64,000 nucleotides of DNA from Evansella halocellulosilytica (GTDB taxonomy: Bacteria; Bacillota; Bacilli; Bacillales; Salisediminibacteriaceae): NCBI RefSeq assembly GCF_002335745.1, contig NZ_NIST01000001.1, positions 1,106,300 to 1,170,299 of the forward strand, written 5' to 3'. The translations under genes and the position numbers were made by a program. Positions 15,430 through 24,646 of the stretch are shown one piece after another. Position 1 is the stretch's first letter. Each line of letters opens with the position of its first letter. Under the pieces are notes generated by a model. The model searched no databases, was not told the DNA's origin, and was given only the letters and a program-made list of their open reading frames with translations.

Positions 15430-16971
15430 TTATGCTTCTTTTTCGTCGGATTTTTCTACATCATCTTCTACATCATCTTTTATGTCGCTAGTACTCTTAT
15501 AGGAGCTTTCTTCCTTGGAACTTGCCGCTTGATTTTGCGATACTCCGACGTAACTTTCAAGCATTGCTTTTATATCCATGCCTGTCGATTCCTTAAGACT
15601 CTCTTGAATACTAGTCATCGTTTTTGTAACACTGTTTGCTACATTTGAAGCACCATTTTGTGAATCGCTTCCGCCCATATCAATGACTTTCATTTCACTA
15701 ATGTTTGCAAGTGGCTTAGAAACTTCACGTGCATATTCAGGAAGCATTTTAATGAACATTTCCAATACAGCAGCTTCTCCGTATTTTTCCATCGCTTCTG
15801 CCATAAGCTGTTTCGCTTCAGCTTCAGCTCGACCTTGTTCCCGAATAACTTCAGCTTGTGCGAGACCTTGTTCACGCTCAATCGCTGCTTGAGCAGCACC
15901 TTTTTCACGTTCGATTTTTGCTCTCGTTTCTCCATCGATTCGTGATTTTTCAGCTTCAGCACGTGCTTTTGCTTCGATATCGTAAGCGTCTGCATCAGCC
16001 TGAGTTTTACGACGTTTTTGTTCCTCTTCTTCAAGTTCAACTTGGCGCTGGCGTTCAATGTACTTAATTTGCATTTCTTCTTCTTTTACTTTCTGGTTCA
16101 GTTGAGCCTGCTCAAGGTGATAAGCTTGCTCCGAACGAGCACGTGCACGCTCTGTTTCTTCTTTAATTTGCGCCTCTTTTATATCTTTTTCTTTACGAGA
16201 TTCAGCGATTGCGCTTAATCGGATGTTTTCTTCTTCCTGTGCTTCTTGGTCGTTTTTCGCTTTATACATTCTTGTTTCTTTCTCGGCATCTGATTCAGCC
16301 ATATCTGCTTTTTTACGAATTTCCGCAATACGCGGACGACCTAGGTTGTCAAGGTAACCATTCTCTTCATCTGCATCGCGCAGATCGTCAAGACCAAATG
16401 ATGTAATTGTAAAGCCCATGTTATCAAGCTCATGCTGAGCAATATCACGAACTTCTACGTTAAATGCTTCACGGTCATTGTTAATCTTTTCAACCGAAAG
16501 CTTCGATAAGATTGCACGAAGGTTCGTACCGAGAACTTTCGATACCTCATCTTGAATCTCTTTATCTTTCTTACCTAAAAATTGTTCAGCATAATTTGCA
16601 ATTCCGTGCAGTGAATCAGAGATTTTTACAGAAGCAATCGCATCTGCGATAACTGGAACTCCTTGAGAGGTATACACTTTAGGTGTTGTAATTTTGATTT
16701 GAAAGGAGTTGAGGTCAACCGGAGTACAAGTTTGGAAAACACGTAAATAAATCCCGCCACCGCGTATGATTTTTAAGCTCCGACCGTTTTCATCGGTGAA
16801 AATTCGATTATCTTTCTCGGGATCACCTAGTTTTGGCCCCGTAATAATGAGTGCTTCATTCGACCTTGCCGTTTTGTAACGCACTCTAAAGACGATAAAG
16901 CTTACGATTCCTCCTACTGCTAGAACTGGTAAAACGATAAATAGCAAAATCATAAAAACAAGACTTTCCAT
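15430..16971 (-). CDS. floT: flotillin-like protein (FloT/YuaG family)
   Basis: A 513-residue SPFH/flotillin protein. It has an N-terminal membrane-inserted hydrophobic segment (about residues 4-28), the SPFH domain with RGGGIYLRVFQ and TPKVYTSQGVPVIADA, then a long Glu/Ala/Arg-rich coiled coil (about 210-400) and a C-terminal oligomerisation region around EYAREVSKPLANI. It scaffolds ordered membrane microdomains. AAGGGGGA precedes ATG 16971; TTG 16974 directly upstream is also possible. In B. subtilis floT follows an NfeD-like gene (yuaF); no such gene is next to it here, so this copy is an orphan or NfeD is encoded elsewhere. Confidence 0.85.
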   Translation of the reverse strand: MESLVFMILLFIVLPVLAVGGIVSFIVFRVRYKTARSNEALIITGPKLGDPEKDNRIFTDENGRSLKIIRGGGIYLRVFQTCTPVDLNSFQIKITTPKVYTSQGVPVIADAIASVKISDSLHGIANYAEQFLGKKDKEIQDEVSKVLGTNLRAILSKLSVEKINNDREAFNVEVRDIAQHELDNMGFTITSFGLDDLRDADEENGYLDNLGRPRIAEIRKKADMAESDAEKETRMYKAKNDQEAQEEENIRLSAIAESRKEKDIKEAQIKEETERARARSEQAYHLEQAQLNQKVKEEEMQIKYIERQRQVELEEEEQKRRKTQADADAYDIEAKARAEAEKSRIDGETRAKIEREKGAAQAAIEREQGLAQAEVIREQGRAEAEAKQLMAEAMEKYGEAAVLEMFIKMLPEYAREVSKPLANISEMKVIDMGGSDSQNGASNVANSVTKTMTSIQESLKESTGMDIKAMLESYVGVSQNQAASSKEESSYKSTSDIKDDVEDDVEKSDEKEA

Positions 16972-17214
16972 CAATGATTATTCCCCCTTAATGTTTTCGC
17001 AAGTGATTCTAAAAATCTGAACCGTCTAGTATGTGTTACGAATTGATTGCCGAAAAGTTCCTTTATCGTATGTATCAATTTAAAATATTAAGAATATTTC
17101 ACCCATTCACCTCCTTTGCGAATTGTAACATAAAATGGTAAACATATGGGCTAAGAGTAAGAAATGGATATATATGTTAAAATAGATCTAGGAAGAAAAA
17201 CTAGGGGGATGAGC

Positions 17215-18129
17215 ATGAGTGGAACGTTTATTAACATTAGAGGAAAAACGCTTTACGTCGAACAATTTGGGCCGAAAGATGCTCCACCATTATTATATTT
17301 ACACGGGGGACCGGGTGAAAGTTGTTTTGATTTTTCATTCCATCAAAAGGAAAGGTTAGGAAATCATTTTCATGTGATAGCCATTGATCAACGAGGAGTT
17401 TGCCGCTCGGAGGAAATTAATGAAAGTGAAGATTTCCGTTTACAAGATCTGATTGAGGATTGTGAAGCACTTAGGGAGCATTTAAATATTGAGAAGTGGT
17501 CACTGATTGGCCATTCCTTTGGTGGGTATTTATCATTGCTTTATGGACGTGCATATCCGAGTGCCATTCATAAAATTATTTTCGAATGTCCGACCTTCGA
17601 CTTTAAACTGTCTTCAACATCATTATTACAAAAAACAACTAGTATTGCTAGAAAACATGGAAAAGAAAAATTAGCAACAAAATGTTTATCATTGTTAAAC
17701 GATGATTCAAAATCAGTTAAACAGCTGATTGAAGAATATATAGAATTTAGTGGCGAGTTAGGGGATAAAAGACTCGAAATATATAGATACAATCATGATC
17801 ATCAGACTGATTATTATGCAGCATACACTGAAGAACAATGGGAAACTTTTTTTGATCGGTCAGAAAACCATTTTCAAAGACTGAGGGAGGAAGGAGAAAT
17901 TTTTACTTCTATACTTTCTGAGCTCAAAAAAGTAAAAAAGCCTTTGCTTCTACTAACAGCAGAACACGACGCAGTCACATGCAATCAACAGATTGACTGC
18001 TTTAAAAATGAAGTGGAAAGTGGTGAAATCTACTTTTTTGAAAATTGCGGGCATACACCACACTATGAAGCCCCCGACCGTTTCACAAATGTCATACATG
18101 ACTTTATATTAAAAGAGGAAGATTCATAG
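17215..18129 (+). CDS. alpha/beta hydrolase, proline iminopeptidase-like (S33)
   Basis: A 304-residue alpha/beta hydrolase. The oxyanion motif HGGPG is at residues 30-34, the nucleophile elbow GHSFGG has S101, and D252 (AEHDAVT) and H280 (CGHTPHYE) complete the triad. HGGPG followed by DQRGVCRS is the signature of prolyl iminopeptidase-type S33 peptidases. ATG 17215 is placed by AGGGGG at 17203-17208; ATG 17209 is too close to it and ATG 17164 has no SD. Substrate specificity cannot be read from sequence. Cytosolic, no signal peptide. Confidence 0.85.
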   Translation: MSGTFINIRGKTLYVEQFGPKDAPPLLYLHGGPGESCFDFSFHQKERLGNHFHVIAIDQRGVCRSEEINESEDFRLQDLIEDCEALREHLNIEKWSLIGHSFGGYLSLLYGRAYPSAIHKIIFECPTFDFKLSSTSLLQKTTSIARKHGKEKLATKCLSLLNDDSKSVKQLIEEYIEFSGELGDKRLEIYRYNHDHQTDYYAAYTEEQWETFFDRSENHFQRLREEGEIFTSILSELKKVKKPLLLLTAEHDAVTCNQQIDCFKNEVESGEIYFFENCGHTPHYEAPDRFTNVIHDFILKEEDS

Positions 18130-18178
18130 TGATAGAGAAATTGATCTACTTAAACCTTGCTATATAACAGGGACATTA

Positions 18179-18325
18179 GTGATTGTTTCAATATTTATAT
18201 TCGTTATCGGATTGCAAGCAAGTGTATTCTCTATGAAACATATCGTATTGATGCTAAAACTCACTTCATTTTTACTTGTCTTAAGTGTTGAGATGAGAAG
18301 GGGTTGCTTTCAAAAAAGAAGTGAT
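18179..18325 (+). other. possible small membrane ORF or remnant
   Basis: From GTG 18179 a frame encodes two hydrophobic stretches (IVSIFIFVIGLQ and a MLKLTSFLLVL-type segment) and ends with RRGLLSKKK at TGA 18323-18325. The frame is open further upstream, back into the end of the hydrolase gene, but no start codon has an SD. It could be the remains of a small membrane protein. Weak evidence. Confidence 0.2.
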
Positions 18326-18427
18326 TAAACGTTTCCGATTTGATATATGATTTTCATATGTCTGTTTATCTTGGTAAATTTCATTTAACTAGAATTCAGC
18401 TTCATTTTTTACAGCTCCATCTCTCCA

Positions 18428-18473
18428 AAAAAACGAGCTAGGACTTTACTAAACATATCCTAGCTCGTTTTTT
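18428..18473. terminator. bidirectional rho-independent terminator
   Basis: AAAAAACGAGCTAGGA (18428-18443) and TCCTAGCTCGTTTTTT (18458-18473) form a perfect 16-bp stem with A and T tracts on both sides. It serves the plus-strand hydrolase unit and could also act for minus-strand transcripts. Confidence 0.85.
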
Positions 18474-18501
18474 AGGCGGGAAAAGTAATCGTCGAAAACC
18501 C

Positions 18502-18556
18502 CCTAGGTACACACAGTGTGGCACCTAGGAAGTTGAGGCATTGTCTGCAAAAAGCG
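18502..18556. repeat. CCTAGG inverted repeat with shared GTTGAGGCATTGTC block
   Basis: CCTAGGT (18502-18508) and ACCTAGG (18523-18529) form an inverted repeat. The right arm runs into AAGTTGAGGCATTGTC and TGCAAA, a block repeated at 35171-35200 beside another dispersed repeat. No coding potential. Confidence 0.5.
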
Positions 18557-18645
18557 TCCGACGATAGGAGTTTTGCATTTGTAATAGTGAAAAAAGTAGT
18601 GGTATCCTCAAAATAATTTTGAGAACACACTCTATTTATTTTTGC

Positions 18646-19782
18646 TTATTGTCCATCAATGGCAGCTCGTACATCAATCACACCATTGCCGTAGTAGAAA
18701 TGGTCTCCGAGTGGTACCGCTGTTTCGTTAAAGGCTTGACGGATATCTTCATTCGATAAATTAGGGCTATCCGCCAAAAGAAGAGCTGCTGCACCAGCAA
18801 CGTGAGGAGAGGCCATCGACGTACCGTTCAACTCTGCGTAACTATCATCCAAGTAAGTGCTGTTTACATCTACTCCAGGCGCCATAACGTCTAACTCATC
18901 ACCAACACTTGAGAAGGATGCGCGCTCGTTATTTTCATCAACGGCACCAACAGCGATTACGTTATCATATTTCGCTGGATATCCGATCGTGTTAAACCAT
19001 GCAAATGACCCCGAGTTTCCTGCAGCAGCTACTAAAGTAACACCTTCACTATGAGCATAATTGACAGCTTCCTCTAGTGTATTGGAGCCAGTGCTTCCAC
19101 CTAAGCTCATGTTTACAACATCGATGTCATTTTCGACAGCCCATTCGATTCCTTGGGCAATTGTTGCATGGGATCCGCTGCCATCAGCTCCTAGTACTTT
19201 TACCGCGTAAAGATCTATGTCTGGGCTTACCCCAAGTACACCAAGATCGTTATCTAACGCAGCTACAGTTCCGGCAACGTGAGTGCCATGTCCATTTTGA
19301 TCTTGATAATCAGGCTCACTGTCGATAAAGCTCTCCCCACCGACTACGTTTAGATCTTCATGGTCTTGAATGCCTGTATCTAATACAGCTACGCTTACGC
19401 CATTGCCAGTATTCCCATCTGCTTCTTGTACCTCAAGGGCATTAATGTGTTCGATTCCATACGGCACCTCTTGTCCGTATGCTTCCACTTCTAAGTTCTC
19501 TTCTATAAAGGCTACGTTCGGATTATTTTTCAGCCCATTTAACGCTTGTTCTGGAAGTGTTACATGAACAATATCTGCAAAATTATATTCATGTTCTACC
19601 TCACCTCCAAGGACACCTACCGTTTGTGCTGTATTGACGCTGGCAGCAGCTCCTGGTTTAAACCCGACTAAGTACTCTTTCTTTTCACCCTGATCCTGTG
19701 CAAGACTGCTTGTCCCTCCAAAAACGAGAGTAATGGCAAGTGCTGCACCAGTTACTTTAGTAAAAAACTTACTTTTGAACAC
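18646..19782 (-). CDS. aprE: subtilisin-type alkaline serine protease, secreted
   Basis: A 378-residue pre-pro-subtilisin. It has a signal peptide (about 1-28), an I9 propeptide (about 34-98) and an S8 catalytic domain with D135 (VAVLDTG), H165 (NGHGTHVAG), oxyanion N256 (AAAGNSG) and S322 (GTSMASPH). The mature enzyme should begin near A101 ([13 protein letters not shown]), about 278 residues, close to subtilisin. It is far more acidic than subtilisin Carlsberg, consistent with salt or high pH outside the cell. Start is GTG 19782 behind AGGGAG; the upstream ATG is out of frame. Monocistronic. The symbol aprE is by family, not proven orthology. Confidence 0.9.
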   Translation of the reverse strand: MFKSKFFTKVTGAALAITLVFGGTSSLAQDQGEKKEYLVGFKPGAAASVNTAQTVGVLGGEVEHEYNFADIVHVTLPEQALNGLKNNPNVAFIEENLEVEAYGQEVPYGIEHINALEVQEADGNTGNGVSVAVLDTGIQDHEDLNVVGGESFIDSEPDYQDQNGHGTHVAGTVAALDNDLGVLGVSPDIDLYAVKVLGADGSGSHATIAQGIEWAVENDIDVVNMSLGGSTGSNTLEEAVNYAHSEGVTLVAAAGNSGSFAWFNTIGYPAKYDNVIAVGAVDENNERASFSSVGDELDVMAPGVDVNSTYLDDSYAELNGTSMASPHVAGAAALLLADSPNLSNEDIRQAFNETAVPLGDHFYYGNGVIDVRAAIDGQ

Positions 19783-20247
19783 ATGAACATCTCCCTTCCC
19801 TTGAAAAAGTTTTTAAATTTTGAAAAAGATGTAATAGAACTGTATCAAGGAAAATGAAACGATTTCAACAAAAATTCCAAATTTACAGAAAATTAATGAT
19901 GTTTTTTACATTATTTTCTATCTGACTGCGTCGAAAGACCTCGTAAAATATCAAGTTATCGAATGATTGCGTGTCTAAAGAAAGAGGACTCTAGTAAGGC
20001 ACTTTTATTATTTTAGAATTGCAAACCTTTTTGTTTCTTTTTGAGCGTAAAAATGAAATAAAAAGGGCTTAAAAGTGATAAATTAATCAACCGTGACATA
20101 TTCTTCCTCACTGACGTCTTCTCCGGTGACACCCTTTTATGTAAACGGATACGGTCGTTGCACAATCACTTTATATAAGTAAAATGATGTTTAGGGGTTC
20201 TAAATACCTCAAAAGATAAAAAATTTTATATGAGGAGTGATTGTAAA
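19783..20247. other. 465-bp divergent spacer between protease and ectD
   Basis: Holds the promoters of two divergent genes. A 13-bp palindrome-like TGAAACGATTTCA lies at 19855-19867 about 75 bp upstream of the protease start and could be a regulator site. No ORF with an SD, no terminator and no dispersed repeat was recognised here. Confidence 0.4.
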
Positions 20248-21192
20248 ATGGTAGACTTGTATCCTTCAAGAGTCGGACAAAACACCAAGATATTGGAGCG
20301 ACAAGATCCTGTGATTTTCAAGAACTCCAAGAACAGCAAAGGACCAGTAAAAAATGAAGACTTAACGTTTTATGAAGAGAATGGCTATTTGCTATTTAAG
20401 AACTTATTTTCCGAAGAAGAAGTAAGGTTTATGAAAGAAGAGCTGGCTCAGGTTATGGAAGCGAACCGGCACTGTGAAACAGATGAAGTCATTAAAGAAG
20501 CGGGGAGTAATGACGTTCGCTCGGTTTTTGAAGTGCACAAAAATAGTGACTTTTTTAAGCGTTTATCAGAAAATGATCGTTTGGTCGCTGTTGCTCAGCA
20601 ATTACTAGGGAGCTCCGTTTACATTACACAGTCTAGAATTAATTTTAAGCCTGGTTTTAAAGGGAAGGAATTTTACTGGCATTCCGATTTTGAAACGTGG
20701 CATGTTGAAGATGGGATGCCGAATATGAGAGCGGTCAGCTGCTCAATTATTTTAACCGATAACTATGAATATAATGGTCCGCTCATGCTCATTCCAGGCT
20801 CACATAAGTGGTATATTTCATGCGCTGGAGAGACTCCGGCTAATAACTATAAAAACTCTTTGAAAAAACAAGAGTTGGGAGTACCAGACAATGACAGCTT
20901 AAAATGGCTAGTTGATCAAGCTGGAGGACAAATTGATACGGCAACCGGACCTGCTGGATCGGTATTATTTTTTGAATGTAATACGATGCACGGTTCTAGT
21001 GGAAACATTTCACCGTTCCCGCGCAGCAATGTCTTTTTCGTATATAACAGTATTGAAAACAAGCTGCAAGCGCCGTTTTCTAGGAGCAGTCCAAGACCTG
21101 AGTTTTTAGCAAATCGAACGAATATAACACCGATCAACCGAAGAAAAGAAGGGATCCATGCAAACTGGGTGCAGAACCCTTCTTATGTATAA
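20248..21192 (+). CDS. ectD: ectoine hydroxylase EctD
   Basis: A 314-residue Fe(II)/2-oxoglutarate dioxygenase converting ectoine to 5-hydroxyectoine. The diagnostic segment FYWHSDFETWHVEDGMPNM gives iron ligands H145 and D147, and H248 (CNTMHGSSGN) is the third; these positions match characterised EctD enzymes. ATG 20248 follows GAGGAG; an ATG 18 bp upstream lies within the SD region. The ectABC synthesis genes are not in the window and no co-transcribed gene follows, so ectoine is either made elsewhere in the genome or imported. Confidence in function is high. Confidence 0.93.
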   Translation: MVDLYPSRVGQNTKILERQDPVIFKNSKNSKGPVKNEDLTFYEENGYLLFKNLFSEEEVRFMKEELAQVMEANRHCETDEVIKEAGSNDVRSVFEVHKNSDFFKRLSENDRLVAVAQQLLGSSVYITQSRINFKPGFKGKEFYWHSDFETWHVEDGMPNMRAVSCSIILTDNYEYNGPLMLIPGSHKWYISCAGETPANNYKNSLKKQELGVPDNDSLKWLVDQAGGQIDTATGPAGSVLFFECNTMHGSSGNISPFPRSNVFFVYNSIENKLQAPFSRSSPRPEFLANRTNITPINRRKEGIHANWVQNPSYV

Positions 21193-21205
21193 AATACTTA
21201 GTACT

Positions 21206-21242
21206 GAGGCATAGAGGCTATTTTCTCTATGCCTCGTTGATT
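21206..21242 (+). terminator. terminator after ectD
   Basis: GAGGCATAGAG (21206-21216) pairs perfectly with CTCTATGCCTC (21225-21235), an 11-bp stem with an 8-base loop followed by GTTGATTT. The T tract is weak but position, 13 bp after the stop, is right. Confidence 0.65.
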
Positions 21243-21303
21243 TACAATCGCTTTCCTAATTCCGATTACATTGCTGTCCGGCACTATTCTCTTTTTGGTA
21301 AAG

Positions 21304-22296
21304 TTAGAGATTTTGTTCTTTCTTTTTCAATAGGGAGAGATGGATTGGCTGCTTTGAGTCGACTTTTTTCGTGAAGAAGCTGTGAAGCAGCATACCGATT
21401 ATAATAATAAACAGTCCAGTAATCGCTAACCCATTCGGTAATGGGGTGGAAAGGAGAATCGCCTCGCCTATAAGGACAAATAAAACTTGAGTAGATTGAG
21501 TCGCTTCGACTGCAGCAAGCTTTTCTTGTGATTTTCTAACTCGATCTGTTGCGATAAAAAATAATGTCGTCGCGATTACACCAGAGCTGATTGCAACAAT
21601 AAACGTTTGAATGACTTGGTCTGAAGAAGGTGCACCGACCGTAAAAAATCCGTACATACCAATAATGAACCAGAATGGAAGGCTTGCTAATGTCATTCCG
21701 AAAACTCGTTGAAACGTGTCTAGTCTGCCTCCGCACACCTCCATCATTTTACGATTCCCTAATGGATAAGCGAAAGCTGCAACGACAACAGGCATAACTC
21801 CTGCTATCATCATGCCTAACGTTATACTGCTCGCTTGCTGCCATTGAATAAGCACGACCCCGAATAAAATGAGCAGTGAAGTCTTCAATGCTCTCACGGG
21901 TATTTTATTTCGTGTTTTTATAGGTCCTTGTTCTGTTTGAATCGTTTTAAAAAATAATGGGCTCAATAAAACTCCGGCGACGATAGTAAGCTGCCATGTA
22001 CCTGATACTAGCCACCCGGGTCCATACGCAGCTGCATATGTAATGGGACCATAAAATAAAACAAATCCAAAGAAACTCCAGCACAACCATTGAAATGGTT
22101 GTTTCATCATTTCAGATAATACTTGTTTCAAGTTCCTTCTTAACAGTACAATAAGTAATAAAAACGGAAGCATAAAGAAAAATCGTAAGGAAGAACTCCA
22201 CAGCCAGCTTCCTCCTGAAAGTTCCATCGATCGATTTAAAATAAACGTGACAGCGAAGAACATCGCAGCTGCAATACCAATGAATATTTCTTTCAT
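21304..22296 (-). CDS. DMT-superfamily (EmrE-like) exporter
   Basis: A 330-residue membrane protein with ten hydrophobic segments. It fits the putative multidrug resistance efflux family related to EamA. ATG 22296 is supported by AAGGTG; the longer frame begins inside the intergenic region. It is divergent from the XRE-cupin regulator at 22403 with about 106 bp between starts. Regulators of that type often control an adjacent exporter, so the two probably form a regulated efflux pair. The exported compound is unknown. Confidence 0.75.
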   Translation of the reverse strand: MKEIFIGIAAAMFFAVTFILNRSMELSGGSWLWSSSLRFFFMLPFLLLIVLLRRNLKQVLSEMMKQPFQWLCWSFFGFVLFYGPITYAAAYGPGWLVSGTWQLTIVAGVLLSPLFFKTIQTEQGPIKTRNKIPVRALKTSLLILFGVVLIQWQQASSITLGMMIAGVMPVVVAAFAYPLGNRKMMEVCGGRLDTFQRVFGMTLASLPFWFIIGMYGFFTVGAPSSDQVIQTFIVAISSGVIATTLFFIATDRVRKSQEKLAAVEATQSTQVLFVLIGEAILLSTPLPNGLAITGLFIIIIGMLLHSFFTKKVDSKQPIHLSLLKKKEQNL

Positions 22297-22328
22297 CCAC
22301 TCACACCTTCCATCGATCAAAAAGTATG

Positions 22329-22402
22329 TATATTATAATATGTATGTGTGTAATTATACTATACTTTCACAAGATTTAGAATAAATAATAAGGAGCAGGA
22401 TC
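22329..22402. promoter_or_regulatory. divergent promoter region of exporter and XRE-cupin genes
   Basis: A near-palindromic AT block, including ATATTATAATAT at 22330-22341, supplies -10-like TATAAT elements on both strands. The region between the two starts is only about 106 bp, so one operator could control both genes. No -35 element is convincing. Confidence 0.4.
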
Positions 22403-22963
22403 ATGGCTGATGCAGAAAAGTTAGCAAAACAAGTAGGAGAAACACTTAGAAAGATTAGGCAGGATAGAGGAATGAGTTTACAGGGGCTTGCGGAAATGAC
22501 AGAAGTTAGCAAACTGACATTAGGAAAAATCGAACGGGGAGAGGCGAATCCTTCCTTAAGTATTATTTGGAAAATCGCAAATGGATTAACCATTCCAATA
22601 TCAGCATTACTGAAAGAACAACAAGAAATCGTTATTTCTCGAAAAAATAATGGAAACAAAATTTTAAGTGCAAATGAAGCGTGTACGTTGGAGCCGATTT
22701 TTGATTCAGGTCATTACGGCTCAATGGAAATACACCGTGCATTTTTAAAGCCTAACGGTGAATATTCTCCAGGTCCTCATCAGTCTGGAGTCATCGAATA
22801 TGTCATGGTTATGAAAGGCGAGCTCATTATTAAAATTGAGGATAACACCTATCACCTGAAAGAATATGATTCGATCAAATTCCACGGTGATCGCAACCAT
22901 GCTTATATGAATCCGACTCGATCGGAAACGGTCTTGCACTTTGTTATGACGTATTCGAAGTAA
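22403..22963 (+). CDS. XRE-family regulator with C-terminal cupin
   Basis: A 186-residue protein. The HTH_3 domain (about 13-66) has LRKIRQDRGMSLQGLAEM and VSKLTLGKIERGEANPS. The cupin (about 105-180) has SPGPHQSGVIEYVMVMKGE, where a ligand would bind. The order is that of small-molecule-sensing XRE-cupin repressors. Start is ATG 22403 behind AAGGAG. It lies divergent to a DMT exporter and likely regulates it. Ligand unknown. Confidence 0.85.
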   Translation: MADAEKLAKQVGETLRKIRQDRGMSLQGLAEMTEVSKLTLGKIERGEANPSLSIIWKIANGLTIPISALLKEQQEIVISRKNNGNKILSANEACTLEPIFDSGHYGSMEIHRAFLKPNGEYSPGPHQSGVIEYVMVMKGELIIKIEDNTYHLKEYDSIKFHGDRNHAYMNPTRSETVLHFVMTYSK

Positions 22964-23054
22964 AACTAGTTTCCATGAAATTATGAAGCATAGCAAGTCT
23001 ATAGTATATCGCCTGAAATCGGTCCTGTTCTGAATAGTTCTTGGTTTGTTAAAG

Positions 23055-23250
23055 AAAAATTTGAGCGGACATACGGTTCGTTATTAGCTCAAAAAATGCT
23101 TTTTCATTGGTATGCGGACATTGAATCCACTTATTTGCTCAAAAGCGATGAATAGTGGCCCTCTTTCAACTGAATAAAGGAACATTTGTCCGCACACTTC
23201 TGAAAATCATACGATTATTGCAATTTAGCTGATTCGATGTCCGCCAACCA
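23055..23250. repeat. GGACAT/CCGTTAT mosaic repeat, copy 2
   Basis: GAGCGGACATACGGTTCGTTA (about 23060) and ATGCGGACATTGAATCCAC (about 23112) run forward; GAACATTTGTCCGC (about 23180) and GATGTCCGCC (about 23236) run in reverse. This is the same layout as at 11282, 25190 and 30515. The spacer 22964-23263 has no other feature. Confidence 0.55.
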
Positions 23251-23263
23251 TCAAACCGAAACT

Positions 23264-23821
23264 CTATTTGTTTCTCTCACCGATTGGTGTCACGATGCCA
23301 TCCATACTTACTGCGTTTTTCTTCTTATGGTAGGCTTCCATTTCTTCGTCATTTTTGTTATCCGCCCACTGCTTGAGCGTATCTCGTTCACCTTCGTACG
23401 AATAATAAGGAATACTATAGCCGCATGATGTTTTAACGGTATCTATTTTTGCATAAATAATTTGCCTCGCACCATGCTGCAGTTCGAAATGATCGACGAT
23501 GTCATCCCATTCAGGTGTATCAGGCAATATCACTGATCCTTTTCCGTACAGTCGTAAAATCATGGGCTTCCCATCAAAAGCGGCAAACATCATTGTAATC
23601 CTGCCGTTTTCATGCAAATGTGCACTCGTTTCATTTCCGCTACCAGTTAAGTCTAAATATGCAACCTCAGTTCGTGAAAGAATGCGGAATGAATCGTATC
23701 CTTTCGGTGAAATGTTCACGTGACCATCTACTGACTTCGGGGCTGAACCAACAAAAAAGACTCGTTGTTGCTTAATGAATTCTTCATGCTGAGGAAGTAT
23801 GGAAGAAAACTCTTTTCCCAT
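23264..23821 (-). CDS. pyridoxamine 5'-phosphate oxidase-family flavoprotein
   Basis: A 185-residue protein of the PPOX split-barrel class. The N-terminal FFVGSAPKSVDGHVNISPKG, then NGRITMMFAAFDGKPMILRLYG, are the usual FMN-binding strands. AAAGGAG precedes two ATG codons; ATG 23821 has the better spacing and ATG 23827 is too close. No PdxH substrate-binding C-terminus is present, so it is a general oxidoreductase, perhaps flavin- or F420-dependent. Monocistronic. Confidence 0.75.
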   Translation of the reverse strand: MGKEFSSILPQHEEFIKQQRVFFVGSAPKSVDGHVNISPKGYDSFRILSRTEVAYLDLTGSGNETSAHLHENGRITMMFAAFDGKPMILRLYGKGSVILPDTPEWDDIVDHFELQHGARQIIYAKIDTVKTSCGYSIPYYSYEGERDTLKQWADNKNDEEMEAYHKKKNAVSMDGIVTPIGERNK

Positions 23822-23978
23822 GTTCATTCTCCTTTTTATTAAATAATGATTTGCATGTATTCAGCTTATGACTCAACACTTCTTCTTTTGTGTAAAAAAA
23901 TCCTCGTTATCACCCTAATATATCTTTACATTGTTTGGGGAAGATATAAAGATACGATGACATATAGGGGTGGACTTA

Positions 23979-24239
23979 ATGAAATTAGAAGGGAACATGA
24001 TTTCTGGCCAATTAGATGAACAAACAAACGAGTTTGCGTTACAGCAAGTGAAACATATTTTGACTGAAACAATCTTGAATCAAAATCAGCAAGAAACCCT
24101 AATCCAATATTTAAATAAACATGAAGGTGATGAAGATGGACAAGTGCTAACGCTATACGACCAACTGCTCGTTCGTCTAAGTAAGGAGGAAGTGAGTCAA
24201 TTTATCGAAGATTTAAAGATGATTCGGTCATTTTATTAA
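23979..24239 (+). CDS. small acidic hypothetical protein
   Basis: An 86-residue soluble protein rich in Q, L and E, predicted largely helical (LQQVKHILTETILNQNQQ). AGGGGTGG upstream fits ATG 23979; a GTG nine bases earlier is also in frame. No family recognised. It ends 87 bp before a GyrI-like pseudogene, with which it may once have shared an operon. Confidence 0.55.
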   Translation: MKLEGNMISGQLDEQTNEFALQQVKHILTETILNQNQQETLIQYLNKHEGDEDGQVLTLYDQLLVRLSKEEVSQFIEDLKMIRSFY

Positions 24240-24326
24240 GAAGAAGGTTTGGTTTGAAACAGGAATTTCCATTTTTCCGTAGATTAATTAAAAGTTCTTA
24301 CTCTATAGAAAATGGTGAGGTTACGT

Positions 24327-24519
24327 GTGAGTAGTGAAGTCGTCTTCAAGGAGTTTAAAACTGTTGGTTTGAAACATTTCTGTCGTTTTAAAGAGTACCC
24401 AGAACAAATTCCAAAAACAGGTTAATAAAGATGACCAAGATTGGATTATTGAGCGGTATAGCGAGAAGTTTCATCCGACGTGCCCTAAAAGTGAACCTGA
24501 TATATACATACCTGTTTAA
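24327..24519 (+). pseudogene. GyrI-like effector-binding domain remnant
   Basis: GTG 24327 with SD GGTGAGG begins a 32-codon ORF ending at TAA 24423-24425. The next frame carries on from 24421 with DDQDWIIERYSEKFHPT and ends PDIYIPV at TAA 24517-24519. The closing D-I-Y-I-P-V is the signature C-terminus of GyrI/AraC-effector-binding domains, normally about 150 residues long. Only about 64 codons remain, with one frameshift, so the middle is deleted. Intact relatives are fused to the AraC gene at 50493 and the MerR gene at 62431. Confidence 0.6.
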
Positions 24520-24533
24520 ATAAGTTATTTTTC

Positions 24534-24560
24534 GAAACTCTGAATAAGAGTTTCTTTTTT
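24534..24560 (+). terminator. rho-independent terminator after the GyrI remnant
   Basis: GAAACTCT (24534-24541) pairs perfectly with AGAGTTTC (24547-24554), loop GAATA, followed by TTTTTT. It lies 15 bp after the pseudogene stop, suggesting the gene was once expressed. Confidence 0.8.
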
Positions 24561-24646
24561 AGGTCTTTAGATAGAACGAATAACTACTACCATCAACGAA
24601 GGAGCCTTTCAATTCGTTTAATATTAAATGTTGAGCAAAGAACCGT

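Noticed and set aside
19855-19867. cre site upstream of the protease
   Set aside because: TGAAACGATTTCA is 13 bp and out of register with the 14-bp cre consensus; kept only as an unexplained palindrome.
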